In this document: one piece after another, positions 1 to 10,195 of the stretch
Layout of the letters: every line of letters starts with the position of its first letter
Numbering within the stretch: position 1 is the first letter of the stretch
Assembly: GCA_034440635.1 (NCBI GenBank)
Contig: JAOTON010000396.1
Span: 62,001 to 126,000, forward strand
Source: Lepas anatifera
Lineage: Eukaryota; Arthropoda; Thecostraca; Lepadidae
DNA length: 64,000 bases
Direction of reading: 5' to 3'
Position numbers and translations under genes: made by a program
Notes under the pieces: model-generated
Database searches by the model: none
The model's input: the letters and a program-made list of their open reading frames with translations, nothing else
What the model was told of the DNA's origin: nothing

Positions 1-171
1 GGGGGATTTGGCCCCAAAGGCCAAATCCCCCAAAGCCCGAATAGTATCTTTGGCCCCCAAAACGACCGACTTTGGCCGTTTTTTAAATCCTATGCTTTTG
101 CGATTTTTTCTCGATTTGGCCCCAAAACGATGTTTTGGCCCCTCCAAAACTTTTTCCTGGATCCGCCAATG
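1..171. mobile_element. hAT-like MITE, one terminus (GGCGGATCCAGG family)
   Basis: The segment ends at 156-171 with CCTGGATCCGCCAATG, the reverse complement of the CANTGGCGGATCCAGG terminus that recurs at 12.1, 32.1, 48.1, 51.6 and 53.3 kb. Its body carries GGCCCCCAAAACGA-type G/C blocks resembling the 53287-53791 copy. The other end lies outside the window. The terminus resembles those of Zaphod/Tip100-type hAT elements, which is family knowledge. No coding capacity is visible. Confidence 0.6.
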
Positions 172-348
172 CCTCGTTTGACCTCGCCCGATGACCTGAC
201 CTAGTGTGACCCGGGAAAAATTTCGGGAAGGTGTAAAATGATGCGGTGAGAGATAGACACCCCAAGCGCGTCGCTGCACCGCTTAATTTTTCGGCTATCC
301 TGAAAAGACCTTAGGGGCCATCGATGGCCCCGGTGGGGCGAGGGTTAA
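172..348. mobile_element. TTAA element family P1, right-end fragment
   Basis: This about 175-bp stretch matches the last part of the complete P1 copies at 20841-21863 and 30727-31744: a TGACCTGACCT block, a block around AAAATGATGCGGTGAGAG, then CCATCGATGGCCCCGGTGGGG and the terminus CGAGGG followed by TTAA at 345-348. The hAT-like terminus at 171 abuts it, so the copy is either truncated or interrupted by that insertion. Confidence 0.7.
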
Positions 349-1060
349 GTGATTCTCGGATGTAGTTACGACACCAATTTGTGATATTTTCCATTCATTC
401 ATTCATATATTAGATTCCTACCAAATATAATTGGGTGTTTCAGGCATCAAATTACACTGCAACACACTGACAAATGCACAACAACAATACACCGCCAAAA
501 TACATAAAAATTGCAGCCTACCGATACAGAACAGTTACAGGTGGTCGTTAATTATTAGACTTATTAGACTAATAAGTCTAAAAATAATAAGTTAATTATC
601 ATAGTAATGAGACTATTAATCAGACTAGCCTAATTGATCGGATAACATAGCATTGAGCTAATGGAGAGGATCGGAACAGTAACAGGGAGAAGTGGGACAG
701 TATGGGGAGAACTGGGACAAGTTGTCCCAGTTCTCCCCACCTCGCCTTTTGTGAAAATTTTAATGTCAGTAGAATTGAAAGCTGTTTTATTACTAAACGA
801 ACGCATAGATTGATGAGAAGACAACACTGATGTAATTAAACACACAGAGCCTACTCTTTGGTTACAAATTTAGCAGAAAATCCACTCAAGAAAACGTAAA
901 AATATTAACTTTTAGGGCGAACTCACCTCCCGCCTTCACCATACACCGGAAAGGAAGTTGGTACCTAGTGATGGGCAGCGAACTATAGTGCTGGATCAGC
1001 GGTAAAATACTTTGGCTTCTGCATCCGTAATTGACTTGTCCACTCTCCGCCCCCCTCCCC
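349..1060. other. Non-coding stretch without recognised feature
   Basis: AT-rich sequence with only short chance reading frames. I see no splice-bounded exon and no terminal inverted repeat. There are small local repeats (TTATTAGACTTATTAGACTAATAAG near 556-586, and GGGAGAAGTGGGACAGTATGG variants near 686-740). It ends where fold-back copy A begins, without a duplicated target site. Confidence 0.5.
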
Positions 1061-3456
1061 TACTTACCCGATAACGTACCTTGGAAAGACAGAGATGTTT
1101 GAGCTTAAAAAGGTGATAATAGATGGCGCGCATGACGCAGCCGTCAACCACTGTCCCGCTACATCGCTTATGTCAAGAAGCTATTAGCCAAAGGAGCTGG
1201 ATATAGGATTTGAACCTATTTTGAATTCGATGAATGAACATTTACCTTCATAAGATGATCTAGATTTCTCTCGCTTGCAGTTTTAAATATTATTGGTAAT
1301 GGTTGCTTTCAAAGCAGGCCCAATTAAGATCAGCCAGCCACATATAGATTAGGTATTTAATCATGTAGTCACTGCGGATCAGTTTCAAGTATTAAAATAT
1401 ATGCAAGAGCCAGTCGATTATATTTAGATTAGTCTTGCTATCACTAGCAAGGAGAATACCGCATTTCGGGAAATATGAAGCTACACCACACCTAGCGCCG
1501 CCGTCAAACCATGTATGCTGCCGCTTAACCAGCTCTCGACAGGGGCTGACGTTGTCGTTCACATTATGATGCTGCGGCTTGAAGAGATGGAGGCCAGGAA
1601 AGTGGACGAATTTCACGTTTCAATAGCTTGAAAAGTTCGAACCGACCGCTGATGAAGTTACCGAGACTTACAGAAGAGCATCTGTGGCAGCAAGAAACAA
1701 GTACAAAGTTCGCTGTGAAATAAGGAAGCATTTAAACCTGAAGGAAGTGATCAGAAGGCGCCTACAAAACATGAAGATATTGTAAGCATGGACAAAGCAT
1801 GACAACATTGTTTGACATGTAAAGCATAGCTTTACCATCAAAGGCATCGGTAAACAAAACATTTTTGGAAGACCAGCGAGAAGCACAGAGGTTGTATCTT
1901 GGTGGCTTGGATGCAGTCGTGACGGACCATTGGAGACGGCAGCTGCGGCAAGCCACTGCTGCTGTCGTTGTGGCTACCAGGAGTTCTCCGAATGTTGCGT
2001 TCTGACGGAGCTGAAGCTGCGTCAGAACGCAACGGCACCATTGACAGCGACTGATGGTGGTATATGCAGCAGCGAGCTTCCAATTTGTAGCCTCACACCA
2101 GCTGCTGACAGACGCCGCACGCGAACAGGCTCTGGCAGGCATAAATCAGTCTCGGAAAGAAAACTTATTTCTAAATGTTACACGGAAGTCGCTTATAGAC
2201 TTGTCCGGGTGATTGTCATATTATTGTGCTCGAATTCGGACGAGCCGGCCTCCCGATCAGGCTTTATTGGCGGCAGCAGCAGTGGCTTGCCGCAGCTGCT
2301 GCCGTCTCCAATGGTCCGTCACGACTGCATCCAAGCCACCAAGATACAACCTTTGTGCTTCTCGCTGGTCTTCCAGAAATGTTCTGTTTGCCGATGCCTT
2401 TGATGGTAAAGCTCTGTTTTATATGTCAAACAATGTTGTCATGCTTTGCCCATGCTTACAATATCTTCATGTTTTGTAGGCGCCTTCTGATCGCTTCCTT
2501 CAGGTTACACTGCTTCCTTATTTCACAGCGAACTTTGTACTTGTTTCTTGCTGCCACAGATGCTCTTCTGTAAGTCTCGGTAACTTCATCAGCGGTCGGT
2601 TCAAATTTTCGGGCTATTGAAACGTGAAATTCGTCCACTTCCCTGGCCTCCATCTCTTCAAGCCGCAGCATCATAATGTGACCGACAACGTCAGCCCCAG
2701 TCGAGAGCTGGTTAAGCGGCAGCATACATGGCTTGACGGCGGCGCTAGGTGTGGTGTAGCTTCATTTTTCCCGAAATGCAGTATTCTCCTTGCTAGTGAA
2801 AGCATGATTAATCTAAATATAATCAACTGGCTCTTGCACACATTTTAATACTTGAAATTGATCCGCAGTGACTACATGCTTAGATACCTAATCTATATAT
2901 CGCTGGCTGATCTTAATTGGACCTGCTTTGAAAGCAACCATTACCAATAATATTTAAAACTGCAAGCGAGAGAAATCTAGATCATCTTGTGAAGGTAAAT
3001 GTCCATTCATCGAATTCATAATAGGCTCAAATATTATATCCAGCTCCTTTGGCTAATAGCTTCTTGTCATAAGCGATGTAGCGGGACACTGATTGACGAC
3101 TGCGTCATGCGCGCCATCTATTATCACCTTTTAAGCTCAAACATCCCTGTCTTTCCAACGTACTTTATCGAGTAAATATATATTTCAAGGAGTCAAAAAG
3201 ATTTCAAATTGTTCAGATTCAATGGTTTTAAAGTTTCTGGAGCCCTTTCCATACATTAGTTACATTTTACTGTCCGTGAGATATGAAAACATCGAAATTT
3301 TGGTCAACCGGAAGAATTTCAAACGGCTTGCGCGGGCAAATATTTTTCGAATTCGACATTTTCGACCAGAAAACCGTGATCAGCGACCATCAATACATTA
3401 GAAAGCACCCGGTAATCAAAGACCCTGTGAAAAAGTGGTGACCACGACATGGCCTA
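1061..3456. mobile_element. Long-armed fold-back hAT-like element, copy A (left end truncated)
   Basis: The element is a giant inverted repeat: 1061-1962 is the reverse complement of the matching part of 2272-3456. It has the same organisation as complete copy B at 17386-20059, but in opposite orientation. The right terminus CACGACATGGCCTA is intact at 3443-3456. The left arm starts abruptly at 1061, so about 280 bp and the left terminus are missing and no target duplication can be tested. The 309-bp centre holds a hairpin with arms GTTGCGTTCTGACG at 1994-2007 and CGTCAGAACGCAAC at 2020-2033. Reading frames from both strands repeat between arms and copies, as expected of an inverted repeat. 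Copies A and B are nearly identical, whereas the two arms within a copy differ more. Confidence 0.85.
2456..2725 (-). CDS. Arm-encoded 89-codon ORF of the fold-back element (copy A, right arm)
   Basis: An open frame of 89 codons read outward-to-inward along the arm. It is identical to the frame at 18118-18387 in copy B. The product is charged and looks alpha-helical (RLEEMEAREVDEFH, then RRASVAARNKYKVR, then EAIRRRLQN), unlike a random low-complexity translation. The opposite arm at about 1530-1785 carries the same coding sequence but with a stop and substitutions. I do not recognise the family. It may be a captured host exon or a remnant of an element protein. No promoter or splice context supports expression. 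Confidence 0.3.
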   Translation of the reverse strand: MLPLNQLSTGADVVGHIMMLRLEEMEAREVDEFHVSIARKFEPTADEVTETYRRASVAARNKYKVRCEIRKQCNLKEAIRRRLQNMKIL

Positions 3457-4080
3457 CTGCATAACTAAAAGAAGGTTTAATCGATCAAGTTGAAACTCAT
3501 ACCACATACTGGTACCATACACGTATATTCACACTACGGGGCGATACATGATCCATACAGTGATTTTAAAAAACAAGAAAACAAGCCCTGGCCGTGGTGG
3601 GCAAAGATAAACTACACACGGAGGCGCTGGGCCCCGAACCCGTGACCGCCGACGGCGCGAGCGCTCTAAATTACGCTCAGACGGGCACGGGCTCGGAGCC
3701 CAGCAGACGCACACCGGCCGGGTGAGTGGACAAATATATCAGGATGATAATGAGCGGTACAAGATCGATACAAGCAACACACAGCTAAGGCGTGAGCGAC
3801 ACCAATAAAATACGGAGGCGCTCTCACACCGCGCAGACACCGCCCAGCATCAGCAACGTAGACCCGGCGAATCCACCACACCGGCCCGGCGAAACGCACA
3901 ACGCTTTGTCCACCCGGGCAGCAACAACCGGACTCTGAAGCCGGGCCCCTCGACTCGCAGCCGACCCCCGCCGGGGATGGGACCCGCCTGATAGGCCGCA
4001 GGACAACTCAACGGCTCGGCAGCCTAAGAACTTCCCCGACTCCGCTCTGGGAAGTCCCGCGGCGGCGGGGCCCTCCGAAG
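3457..4080. other. GC-rich spacer with tRNA-like segment
   Basis: Between the fold-back element and the next hAT-like terminus lies GC-rich sequence without a convincing reading frame. It contains a tRNA-related stretch (3622-3695, listed separately). The rest, including 3820-4060, is C/G-rich with no recognisable gene. Confidence 0.5.
3622..3695 (-). repeat. tRNA-derived SINE-like sequence
   Basis: Read on the minus strand, the segment has a box A-like stretch (GAGCGTAATTTAGAGCGCT) followed about 30 bases later by a box B-like GGGTTCGGGGCC. This is the spacing of an internal RNA polymerase III promoter in tRNA-derived repeats. The cloverleaf is not complete and the acceptor stem does not close, so this is a SINE head or tRNA relic and not a functional tRNA gene. 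Confidence 0.45.
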
Positions 4081-5172
4081 CAGGGGCGTAGGAACGGTTT
4101 GAAAAGCGGGGGGGCCAACCTTAGAGGGGGCCCACCTCAAGGGGGCCCCAGTCCATGGGGGCCCATAATTATAAAAAAATTAGATCGTTTGGTGTCAAGA
4201 AGGCACGCATGCACACTAGGATGCCAACGCATGGAAGATTGAGGAATTAAATTTTGCCCTATGATTTTGATTTGTACCTATTATGATCTAATAAATCATA
4301 GTAAAACGCAAAAAACATTTTTTTTACCTAGACCCTGTTAAAATACGAAATACATTTGTAAGCTCAATTGGAGGATTTCAATTATTTTTTACCACGAGTG
4401 CGTTTCTTATATTTTTAGATGTTTAGGCCCTTTTATCACATTTACAAAATTAAAAACTGTTTAGAAAACTACAGACAATGCTTTGATACCAAACAGCCTC
4501 ACTTCGCTATGCCTAATCAACATTTTGCTTATTTAATGAAAAAAATGGGAACATTTATTTAGGCTGTTACGGATCCCTTCTTTCCATCATTAGATATATA
4601 TTTAGGTAAAGGCTCATCACAATAAATACGTCTAGCTATATTTCGATCCCTAAAATGCAGAGCTCCAGCATGACTGCAAGTGCAATGTAGGTACTTGATG
4701 GCCTGCTTTGTGATGCTGTGGAGGTGTGGGCGTGGTGATATAGTGGTTAGCAACCTTGCTTTCCACGCGACCAACCCGAGTTTAAGGCACGGCAGATTCC
4801 TTGTGCAAGGAGCAATTTGACTCCCAAGAAATCCCTCCCAACAGGGAAAGAGTTGGCGACGCCATATAACCCTGGCATCAAAGGACGTCACGCCTTTCAA
4901 TGGCTCAGGGACGACTGTTGCTCGGCATTTGATGCGGGGTCCGTATCCGATTCATGCTTTGTGTTGGGATTGATATGGGATGGAGTTTGACTGGGACCAG
5001 TTCTCGGGACTCATTTGGAAACACTCGGGTAGTAGGTGCCTTGGCTTTTTTCAGGAAGCACTCCTCCTCCAGGGGCTTGTAGGCAGCGTACTTGCTGATA
5101 TTTGCATATACGTTGCGGGGCCCACCTCAAAAGGGGGGCAGTATCCCCTGACCCCCGGTTCCTATGCCTATG
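4081..5172. mobile_element. Possible hAT-like element with CAGGGGCGTAGGAACGG termini
   Basis: The left end CAGGGGCGTAGGAACGG at 4081 matches, in inverted and diverged form, CCGGTTCCTATGCC(TATG) at 5155-5172. Both ends continue into G/C runs containing GGGGGCCCACCTCAA (about 4126) and GGGGCCCACCTCAAAA (about 5117). The flanking 8-mers do not match convincingly, so the boundaries are tentative. The inside is non-coding and includes a tRNA-like segment near 4728. It may be a composite of a MITE and a SINE. Confidence 0.4.
4728..4800 (+). repeat. tRNA-derived SINE-like sequence
   Basis: GTGGTGATATAGTGGTTAGCA resembles a box A/D-arm region, followed by an anticodon-arm-like TTGCTTTCCACGCG and a degraded box B (CCGAGTTTAAGGC). 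The length and order fit a tRNA head, but the T-loop is mutated. It is a pseudo-tRNA or SINE, not a working tRNA. Confidence 0.4.
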
Positions 5173-5189
5173 CCGCCCAGGGGCCGCCA

Positions 5190-5757
5190 AATTATCTCGG
5201 AGGGCCCCAAGGTCCAGATCATGGCTCAGGAACCTAGATCAGTCAGCTCAAGGGCCCAGACCAGTGCATTAGCCTCGGGACCAGCTTATCAAGGGACCCT
5301 ACATAAGCACAGGACCCCTAGAAGCTCATCACAGTGGAGCCCCAGATTCGCACAGGGTGCCAGATTAGCTTAGGGGCCCGGTTCAGCTCGGAGGTCCCCA
5401 GGTCGACTTATGTAGGGTCTCAAAACAGCTCAAGGGGCTTGTTCAAGCTCACGGATCCCAGCTTAGCCTAATGACGCTAGAACAGTTCAGGGGCCCCAGA
5501 CCAGCTCAGGGCTTTTGTTCAGCACAGGCCAGCTCAGCTTAGGGGCCCAGATCGGCTGATATAGGGTCCCCTCTCATACCAGCTCAGGGGGCTCCCTTCA
5601 AGCTCACGGCCCCCAGCTTAGCCCAGGGACCTTAGAAGAGTTCAGGGCTCCCATACCAGATCAGGGGCCCCAGTTAAGCACAGGGATACCCAGATAAGCT
5701 CAGGGCCCCAGCTAGGCTTAGGGTGTCCCAGTGTGTCTGATATAGAGTCTCAGAACA
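5190..5757. repeat. Degenerate minisatellite, GGGGCCCAGATCAGCTCA type (family A)
   Basis: About twenty-five irregular units of roughly 20-28 bp repeat the theme AGCTCAGGGGCCCCAGA(C/T)CAG, with variants such as CAGCTTAGGGGCCC. Unit length drifts and there is no reading frame. The same unit appears at about 9750-9930, 37600-37975 and 52700-52960, each time next to transposon ends. Confidence 0.8.
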
Positions 5758-5849
5758 CAGTGGTGTAGCCAGGATTCGGCCAAGGAGGGGTCCGACTACC
5801 GTCGGGGGCCCCAGACCGGGGGGTCCCCTTAGTAACCGGGGCCCATCTC

Positions 5850-6750
5850 CTATATCTTTTGTATAGTATTTTAACATTCACACGAAGGAAATTTTGTTGT
5901 GCCTTTTTAAGCATTTATTTTTATGTTGTTTATAGCTTGATTTTTTCGATCCGACCAAATGTTGGTAAACTAAGGTCACCAAATATTAAGGATGGCCCAT
6001 ACCTTATATGGTAGCGTGGCTATAATAACAGGTTTGTGCCATATTTCGGGAAGTTCAATGTTGATGCGCGCATGATGTTACACCCGAGTCTACCTCAATT
6101 CAGTCTGGTAATCAGACATGAAGTTATTGAAGGTCAGTCGTTTTGAGTACGTAGAAATTATCTTCTACGGGAAATGATTAGCAATTATTTCCCGGTGTCG
6201 AATCCATGAACTCTTTAATCAGTAAATTTCAAAAGAAACGGAAAAAAACGAAAAAATACAAAGGACGTGTAGTGTGTCCCGAACGTTACATAACCTCTAT
6301 TCCGTCGATAGATCCTGTTGAGATCCAGTTACTTTCTTACCCCTGCTATCTTTTAAACGAGCAAATTACCAAGACAAAAGGCGCGTGAGATATCTATCGC
6401 CTTGGATCTCTCTGTCATTGTTATTTTCAACCTTCCATACCTATTTTTCCTTTGAAGATTATGCTCATCGATTTCTGTCATTACCCTTGTTTGTCTGGTT
6501 TCCTACGAAAATATTTGAAGGTTGTTTATTTCAGAATATTTAGGAATGTAGTTATTGGTGTTAAGCTTATGGATTAAAAATTGACTGAAGAGCGAAATTC
6601 CCTGTTCTATTTGCTCTTATGGTAAAATTAGTTTAGTTTCTGCCTTTCCTTCGATAATGGTGCCTGACGGACATGTTTCAATTTGTTTTTTTTAGTACGC
6701 AATAGGGTTAGATACTTTTTCCGAGGCAAATGATTTTGAAATTTTTTATT
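5850..6750. other. AT-rich non-coding stretch
   Basis: No reading frame over about 60 codons has protein-like composition; the 6206-6388 frame is lysine-rich and not convincing. I see no inverted repeats or tRNA-like features in it. Confidence 0.4.
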
Positions 6751-6754
6751 CGAG

Positions 6755-7440
6755 CTCTGGGGCCACCTAAGACCAACACTTGGCGACACTCACAAAGCTA
6801 ATTTTCGGCCGCTCTCCTGATTAGATCTCAGGGGGTCTCTGAGAACGATTCACGGCGCCTCTTGATCAAAACTGGGGGCCCCTGAGAATCTCTCGGGGCT
6901 CCTGAGACTAGTTATTCGGCAGCACCTCTGAGACTAATTATTGCCCCCCCCAGATTTACTCTGGAGGGGGGGGGGCTGAGACTGACTATCGTGGCCATCC
7001 AGATTAGCTCTTGGGATCCCCTGAGGCTGTCTTTGGGGTGGGGGATGGGGACTGGGAATGACTTCCAACAGCCCTCTGAGAATTACTCTAGGGCGCCCCT
7101 GAGACAAACACCCGGGGGGGGGGTGGAATCACCTCTGAGACTGAGTCTTTGGCGTTCCTGAGACTGACTCTCGGAGGCCCCCCTGAAATAGACTTTTGCA
7201 AGGCCCTGAGAACCACTCTGTGGGGCCCCTGAGACTAGCTCAGCCCCCCCCCACCTCTCCTGAGACAGACTCCCGGGGCCCCTGATACCGACTTTTGGGG
7301 CCCCTGAGACCAACTGGGGGCCCCGAAATCTGCTTTCGGGGGGCCTTGGGACTGATTATCAGGGCGGGGGCCTTGAGGCCGACTCGGGACGCCCTGAGAA
7401 CAAATCTTCAGGGGCCCCTGAGACTGACTCTGGGGGCCCC
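6755..7440. repeat. Degenerate minisatellite, GGGGCCCCTGAGACTGACTCT type (family B)
   Basis: Units of about 25-30 bp repeat CTGAGACTGACTCT followed by a G/C block (GGGGGCCCC and variants), with G runs of variable length. The same unit occurs at about 17100-17320. The pol reading frame of the neighbouring retroelement runs into this array as meaningless translation (GAPQSGSQG-like repeats), so that part must not be read as protein. Confidence 0.8.
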
Positions 7441-7529
7441 GTGATGAGAGAATTCTTTGCAGTGGTTCAGATTGGCCCAAGAGGGGTCTGCGGACGCCTA
7501 GGGCCCCCTTGGCTACACCAATGCATCCA

Positions 7530-8150
7530 CACTTTCGGGGCCCTCTCGTGCTATATCCTTCCACAAACTGACTGTAAAAACCAAACAGGCCCAAAACTGA
7601 CTGGAGTTCCTTACTTGTCCGTGGCGCCTTCAGGCCTCGCAGTCCTTGCACACGTTCCTCGCTTACCGCCAGTCCTGCGCCGCTGACATTGAAACATAGG
7701 AAGTTGACAGACGACTTTCCGATCAAACACTTGTCGAGGTTCAACGTGACGTTGTACTCACGGAGTCTATTGAAGACTGCCTCTAGTCGCTGGTCGTGGA
7801 GCTCCTTGCTGCTGGCACTGATGATTACATCATCAAGGTAGACGCGCGTTCCTTGAAGCCCTTGCAGGATGGACTCCATCACCTTTTGGAAGCACGATGG
7901 TAAACTACGTAGGCCAAAACAGCAGCGCCGGTACCTCCAAATTCCTTCATGGGTAGCAAATGACGTCAAATTTCTCGATGCAACATGCAAATCAAGTTGA
8001 TGGAAAGCCTGTGACATGTCCAGACAAGAGAACACAGTGTCACCACACAGGTAATCCAAAACTTCTTGCATGTGAGGAAGTGGGTGACCGCTAGGAATCA
8101 CCGCTTTGTTAACAGCCTTCAAGTTAAGGCAAATGCGCAATTTACCCGAC
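7530..8150 (-). pseudogene. pol: Ty3/gypsy-type pol fragment: reverse transcriptase
   Basis: The minus-strand frame carries the core of a retroelement reverse transcriptase: LRICLNLKAVNKAV near the start, then FSCLDMSQAFHQLDL (catalytic motif A Asp), GLRSLPSCFQKVM, the YLDDVII catalytic box, FLCFNVSGAGL and LGLFGFYSQFV. It would copy the element's RNA into DNA. It is joined to the upstream protease region only through a frameshift near 8145. It stops at about 7525, where a minisatellite and a hAT-like terminus begin, so the rest of RT, RNase H and integrase are missing. This is an old, dead copy. Confidence 0.85.
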
Positions 8151-9060
8151 TTCGCCTAGTAACCACCATTGGAGAAATCCATGGAGAACTTCCCTCCACC
8201 TTCTCGATAATACCTTGGCCTTCCAGTGTCCTCAAATGCTCCGAGACCTCCTTCCGCAGGGAATATGGGAGAGGAGTCAATCGCTGCTGCACTGGTGGGA
8301 CGTCTGGGTTGACATTCACACGATGGACGAATCCCTTGATTGCCGGCAGGTGCTCCTCCTGTGCTGCTGTCCTCTCGTCCTGTCTGTCGACAGCACACAC
8401 GCACTCGCCGTGGCGAATAGACAGGTGCAAACTCCTGAGCAGGTCCCTGCCCAACAATGGTGTCGCTGCATCCACCGCATGCAGTTCAGCATCGGTACAA
8501 AGACCGTTCTCAGCTCTGACGGGTATTTGCATAACCCCGCGAACCACCAGAGGGTTCCCTTCGTAGGCTTGTAGCGCAGCTTTAGTGGGCTTTAGCGGAA
8601 CAAACGAGAACAAGGTTTCATACAGTTGTGTGGGCACAATGCTGACGGCTGCGCCGGTGTCCACCATCATGCTTACCTCCTCGCCTCCTACCTTCACTTG
8701 TGTCCACACCGCGCCGTTGGTGGCTCCCACTGCCGGGTCAACAGCGGCTACCTCCACCATTTGCACTGCAGTCTTAGACCTGCAACATTCAGTAACGTGG
8801 CCGAAGCGACGACATCTCCCACACTTAAGCTTCCGAGCTGGACAACAGGTGTCTCTGGCAAAGTGGCCCTCCCCTCCGCACGCATAGCACCTCGCTCCTG
8901 GGGGTCTGGACCAATTGCCGCCGCCGCTGCGTCCCACTGCTGCCACCTCTACCTGCTGGTCACGTGATACCGCACAACCAAAGTCGAGTCGCTGGCTCAC
9001 CTGATTCGAGGCCACTGCGTATCTCGCCTTGGCGTTCTCTGTAGCTTTGATGGAGCGCTA
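8119..9060 (-). pseudogene. Ty3/gypsy-type nucleocapsid and protease region
   Basis: The frame contains two zinc-knuckle-like Cys/His clusters (CYACGGEGHFARDTC and CGRCRRFGHVTEC), which bind RNA in gag nucleocapsids. About 60 residues later comes an aspartic protease with MMVDTGAAVSIV (active-site DTG), a flap region and LLGRDLL. The end enters the first RT residues (EGSSPWISPMVV), after which the frame is lost near 8145. Upstream, the same frame meets a stop near 9060 and the continuation to gag needs a frame change near 9090. Family knowledge: the protease cleaves the gag-pol polyprotein. Confidence 0.85.
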
Positions 9061-9565
9061 GAGCTTGTCCATGTTGAGTCCATGGATGCCAGAGTTTCTC
9101 CCGGAGCTGCTCGGAACTGCAGCCAACTAAAAACTGAGTCACAATCAGTTCATCATTCATAGTTCCAAAATTGCAGGAGAGAGCGGCCGTTTTGAGGTTT
9201 AGCAAATATACAGAGGCCGTCTCCTCATGATGCTGTTTTCTTTGATGGAACACAATTCGCTCAGAGTGTACATCTACCGCTGTACCAAACAGAGACGTGA
9301 GGCTAGAGACAACTTCCGAGTAGGTCTGCTGCTGCTCTAACTTTATCTCCTGGCCACTGGCCGCCGACGCCTTAACTTTATACATACGCCGTGCCTCAGT
9401 GCCAACATACCTCAACAGAAGAGCAGTCTTCCTCACTTCTTGCCAAGTGTCCCAGCCGAGCGAAGCACCGTATAATTCAAAATCTTCTAACCACACTGAC
9501 CACGTCGTGGCTGGTGTCCCGGGCGACGGTAAAAACATACCAGGGACTTGCTGCTGCTCCATCAT
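8960..9565 (-). pseudogene. gag: Ty3/gypsy-type gag (capsid region)
   Basis: The frame begins with MMEQQQVPGMFLPSPGTP and continues with TWSVWLEDFELY, LLLRYVGTEARRMY and a QLREKLW segment. This is the order typical of retrotransposon capsid proteins that form the virus-like particle. The likely start is the ATG pair at about 9560-9565, just downstream of the LTR and primer-binding-like site. The real frame is left near 9090; after that this frame reads a non-homologous tail. Together with the stop at about 9060 and the later frameshift, the element cannot make a complete polyprotein. Confidence 0.75.
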
Positions 9566-9599
9566 TGAATACAACTAGAAAATCTTCCTGAGTGAGAAC

Positions 9600-9619
9600 G
9601 AAATTCCTGAACGCCAAAA
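9600..9619 (-). other. Primer-binding-site-like sequence
   Basis: Directly inside the LTR remnant, on the minus strand, lies TTTTGGCGTTCAGGAATTTC. The TGG start fits the complement of a tRNA CCA 3' end, and its place between LTR and gag fits a minus-strand primer site. I cannot name the primer tRNA. Confidence 0.5.
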
Positions 9620-9747
9620 TGTCACGTCGTATTTATTCCTCACTTGAGTGGCTCATATCAGCGACTGACTCGGCCGGCCTCGACCGGCCCCAACCCGGCT
9701 GACCTCAAGGTCAGCCGTCCCTCACGGCCAATCAGAGGTGTCAAACA
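9620..9747 (-). mobile_element. Partial 5' LTR of the gypsy-type element
   Basis: On the minus strand this region ends in AATAAATACGACGTGACA: a polyadenylation signal followed by a CA terminus at the LTR/internal boundary. The upstream part is GC-rich (CCGGTCGAGGCCGGCC). The LTR start is not recognisable because minisatellite units of family A begin at about 9750. No 3' LTR is present in the window. Confidence 0.55.
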
Positions 9748-9749
9748 CC

Positions 9750-9930
9750 ACAGGGCCCTAAGCCAATCTGGGGCCCCCTATGGTTAACTGAAGCTTCTGA
9801 GCTTGTCTGGGGCCCAGTGAGCTAAGCTGGGGGCCGTGAGCTTAAATGATCCCTTGGGCTGGTTTGATACCCTATATCAGCCAACCCGGGGCCCCTGAGC
9901 TGAGCTTGACCCCAAAACTAATCTGGGGCC
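9750..9930. repeat. Minisatellite family A, second array
   Basis: A few irregular units such as CTGGGGCCC-AGTGAGCTAAG and GGGGCCCCTGAGCTGAGC follow the LTR remnant directly. They are the same theme as 5190-5757, in inverse sense. Confidence 0.7.
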
Positions 9931-9978
9931 CTAAATAAAAGCTTAAATAAATAAATAAAAGTTTGAATAAATAAAAGC
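9930..9978. repeat. AAATA-rich simple repeat
   Basis: Repeated TAAATAAATAAATAAAAG units form a short low-complexity tract next to the minisatellite. Confidence 0.7.
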
Positions 9979-10195
9979 CTGCTTTTTCATCCTTCCCTGC
10001 AAAATTATTGACCAAAGACAATTATTGACCTGCTTAAGTAGTCCCAGATGACCCCGCAGAGGCACAGGTACAAACTTGCAACATGAACGTGCAGACGGGC
10101 CTAGGATACGACGATTTGGAGAATATATTTGTATTTTATATGCTGTATCTACAGAAATATAGCTATTTTCGCCCAATTGCCGTTTTCCCAAGAAA

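Larger units (their letters stand above)
5758..7523. mobile_element. Possible hAT-like segment with CANTGGTGTAGCCA termini
   Basis: CAGTGGTGTAGCCAGGATTC at 5758 faces an inverted CCTTGGCTACACCAATG ending at 7523. These are plausible hAT-type ends of about 14 bp. Flanking 8-mers (TCAGAACA and CATCCACA) do not match, so excision or shuffling must be assumed if this is one element. Inside are an AT-rich non-coding part (about 5850-6750) and a minisatellite (6755-7440). The right end lies exactly where the gypsy-type pol homology stops. Confidence 0.35.

Noticed and set aside
1930..2403. 157-codon frame in fold-back copy A (and 18440-18913 in copy B)
   Set aside because: It crosses arm and spacer, is rich in Cys/Ser/Arg from translating the wrong frame, and several alternative frames are open on both strands, as expected of an inverted repeat.
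3541..4060. Possible rRNA or snRNA gene in GC-rich DNA
   Set aside because: No rRNA core motif could be recognised; only a degraded tRNA-like stretch is supported.
4081..5172. 8-bp target duplication for the CAGGGGCGTAGG element
   Set aside because: The flanks CTCCGAAG and CCGCCCAG do not match well enough; the element is listed with low confidence and no duplication claimed.
7235..7530. Continuation of the RT frame into the 301-codon ORF tail
   Set aside because: The last part translates minisatellite units (GAP/SQG repeats) and has no RNase H or integrase similarity.
8066..8967. Plus-strand frames opposite the gypsy-type gag-pol
   Set aside because: They are antisense shadows of the real minus-strand coding regions.
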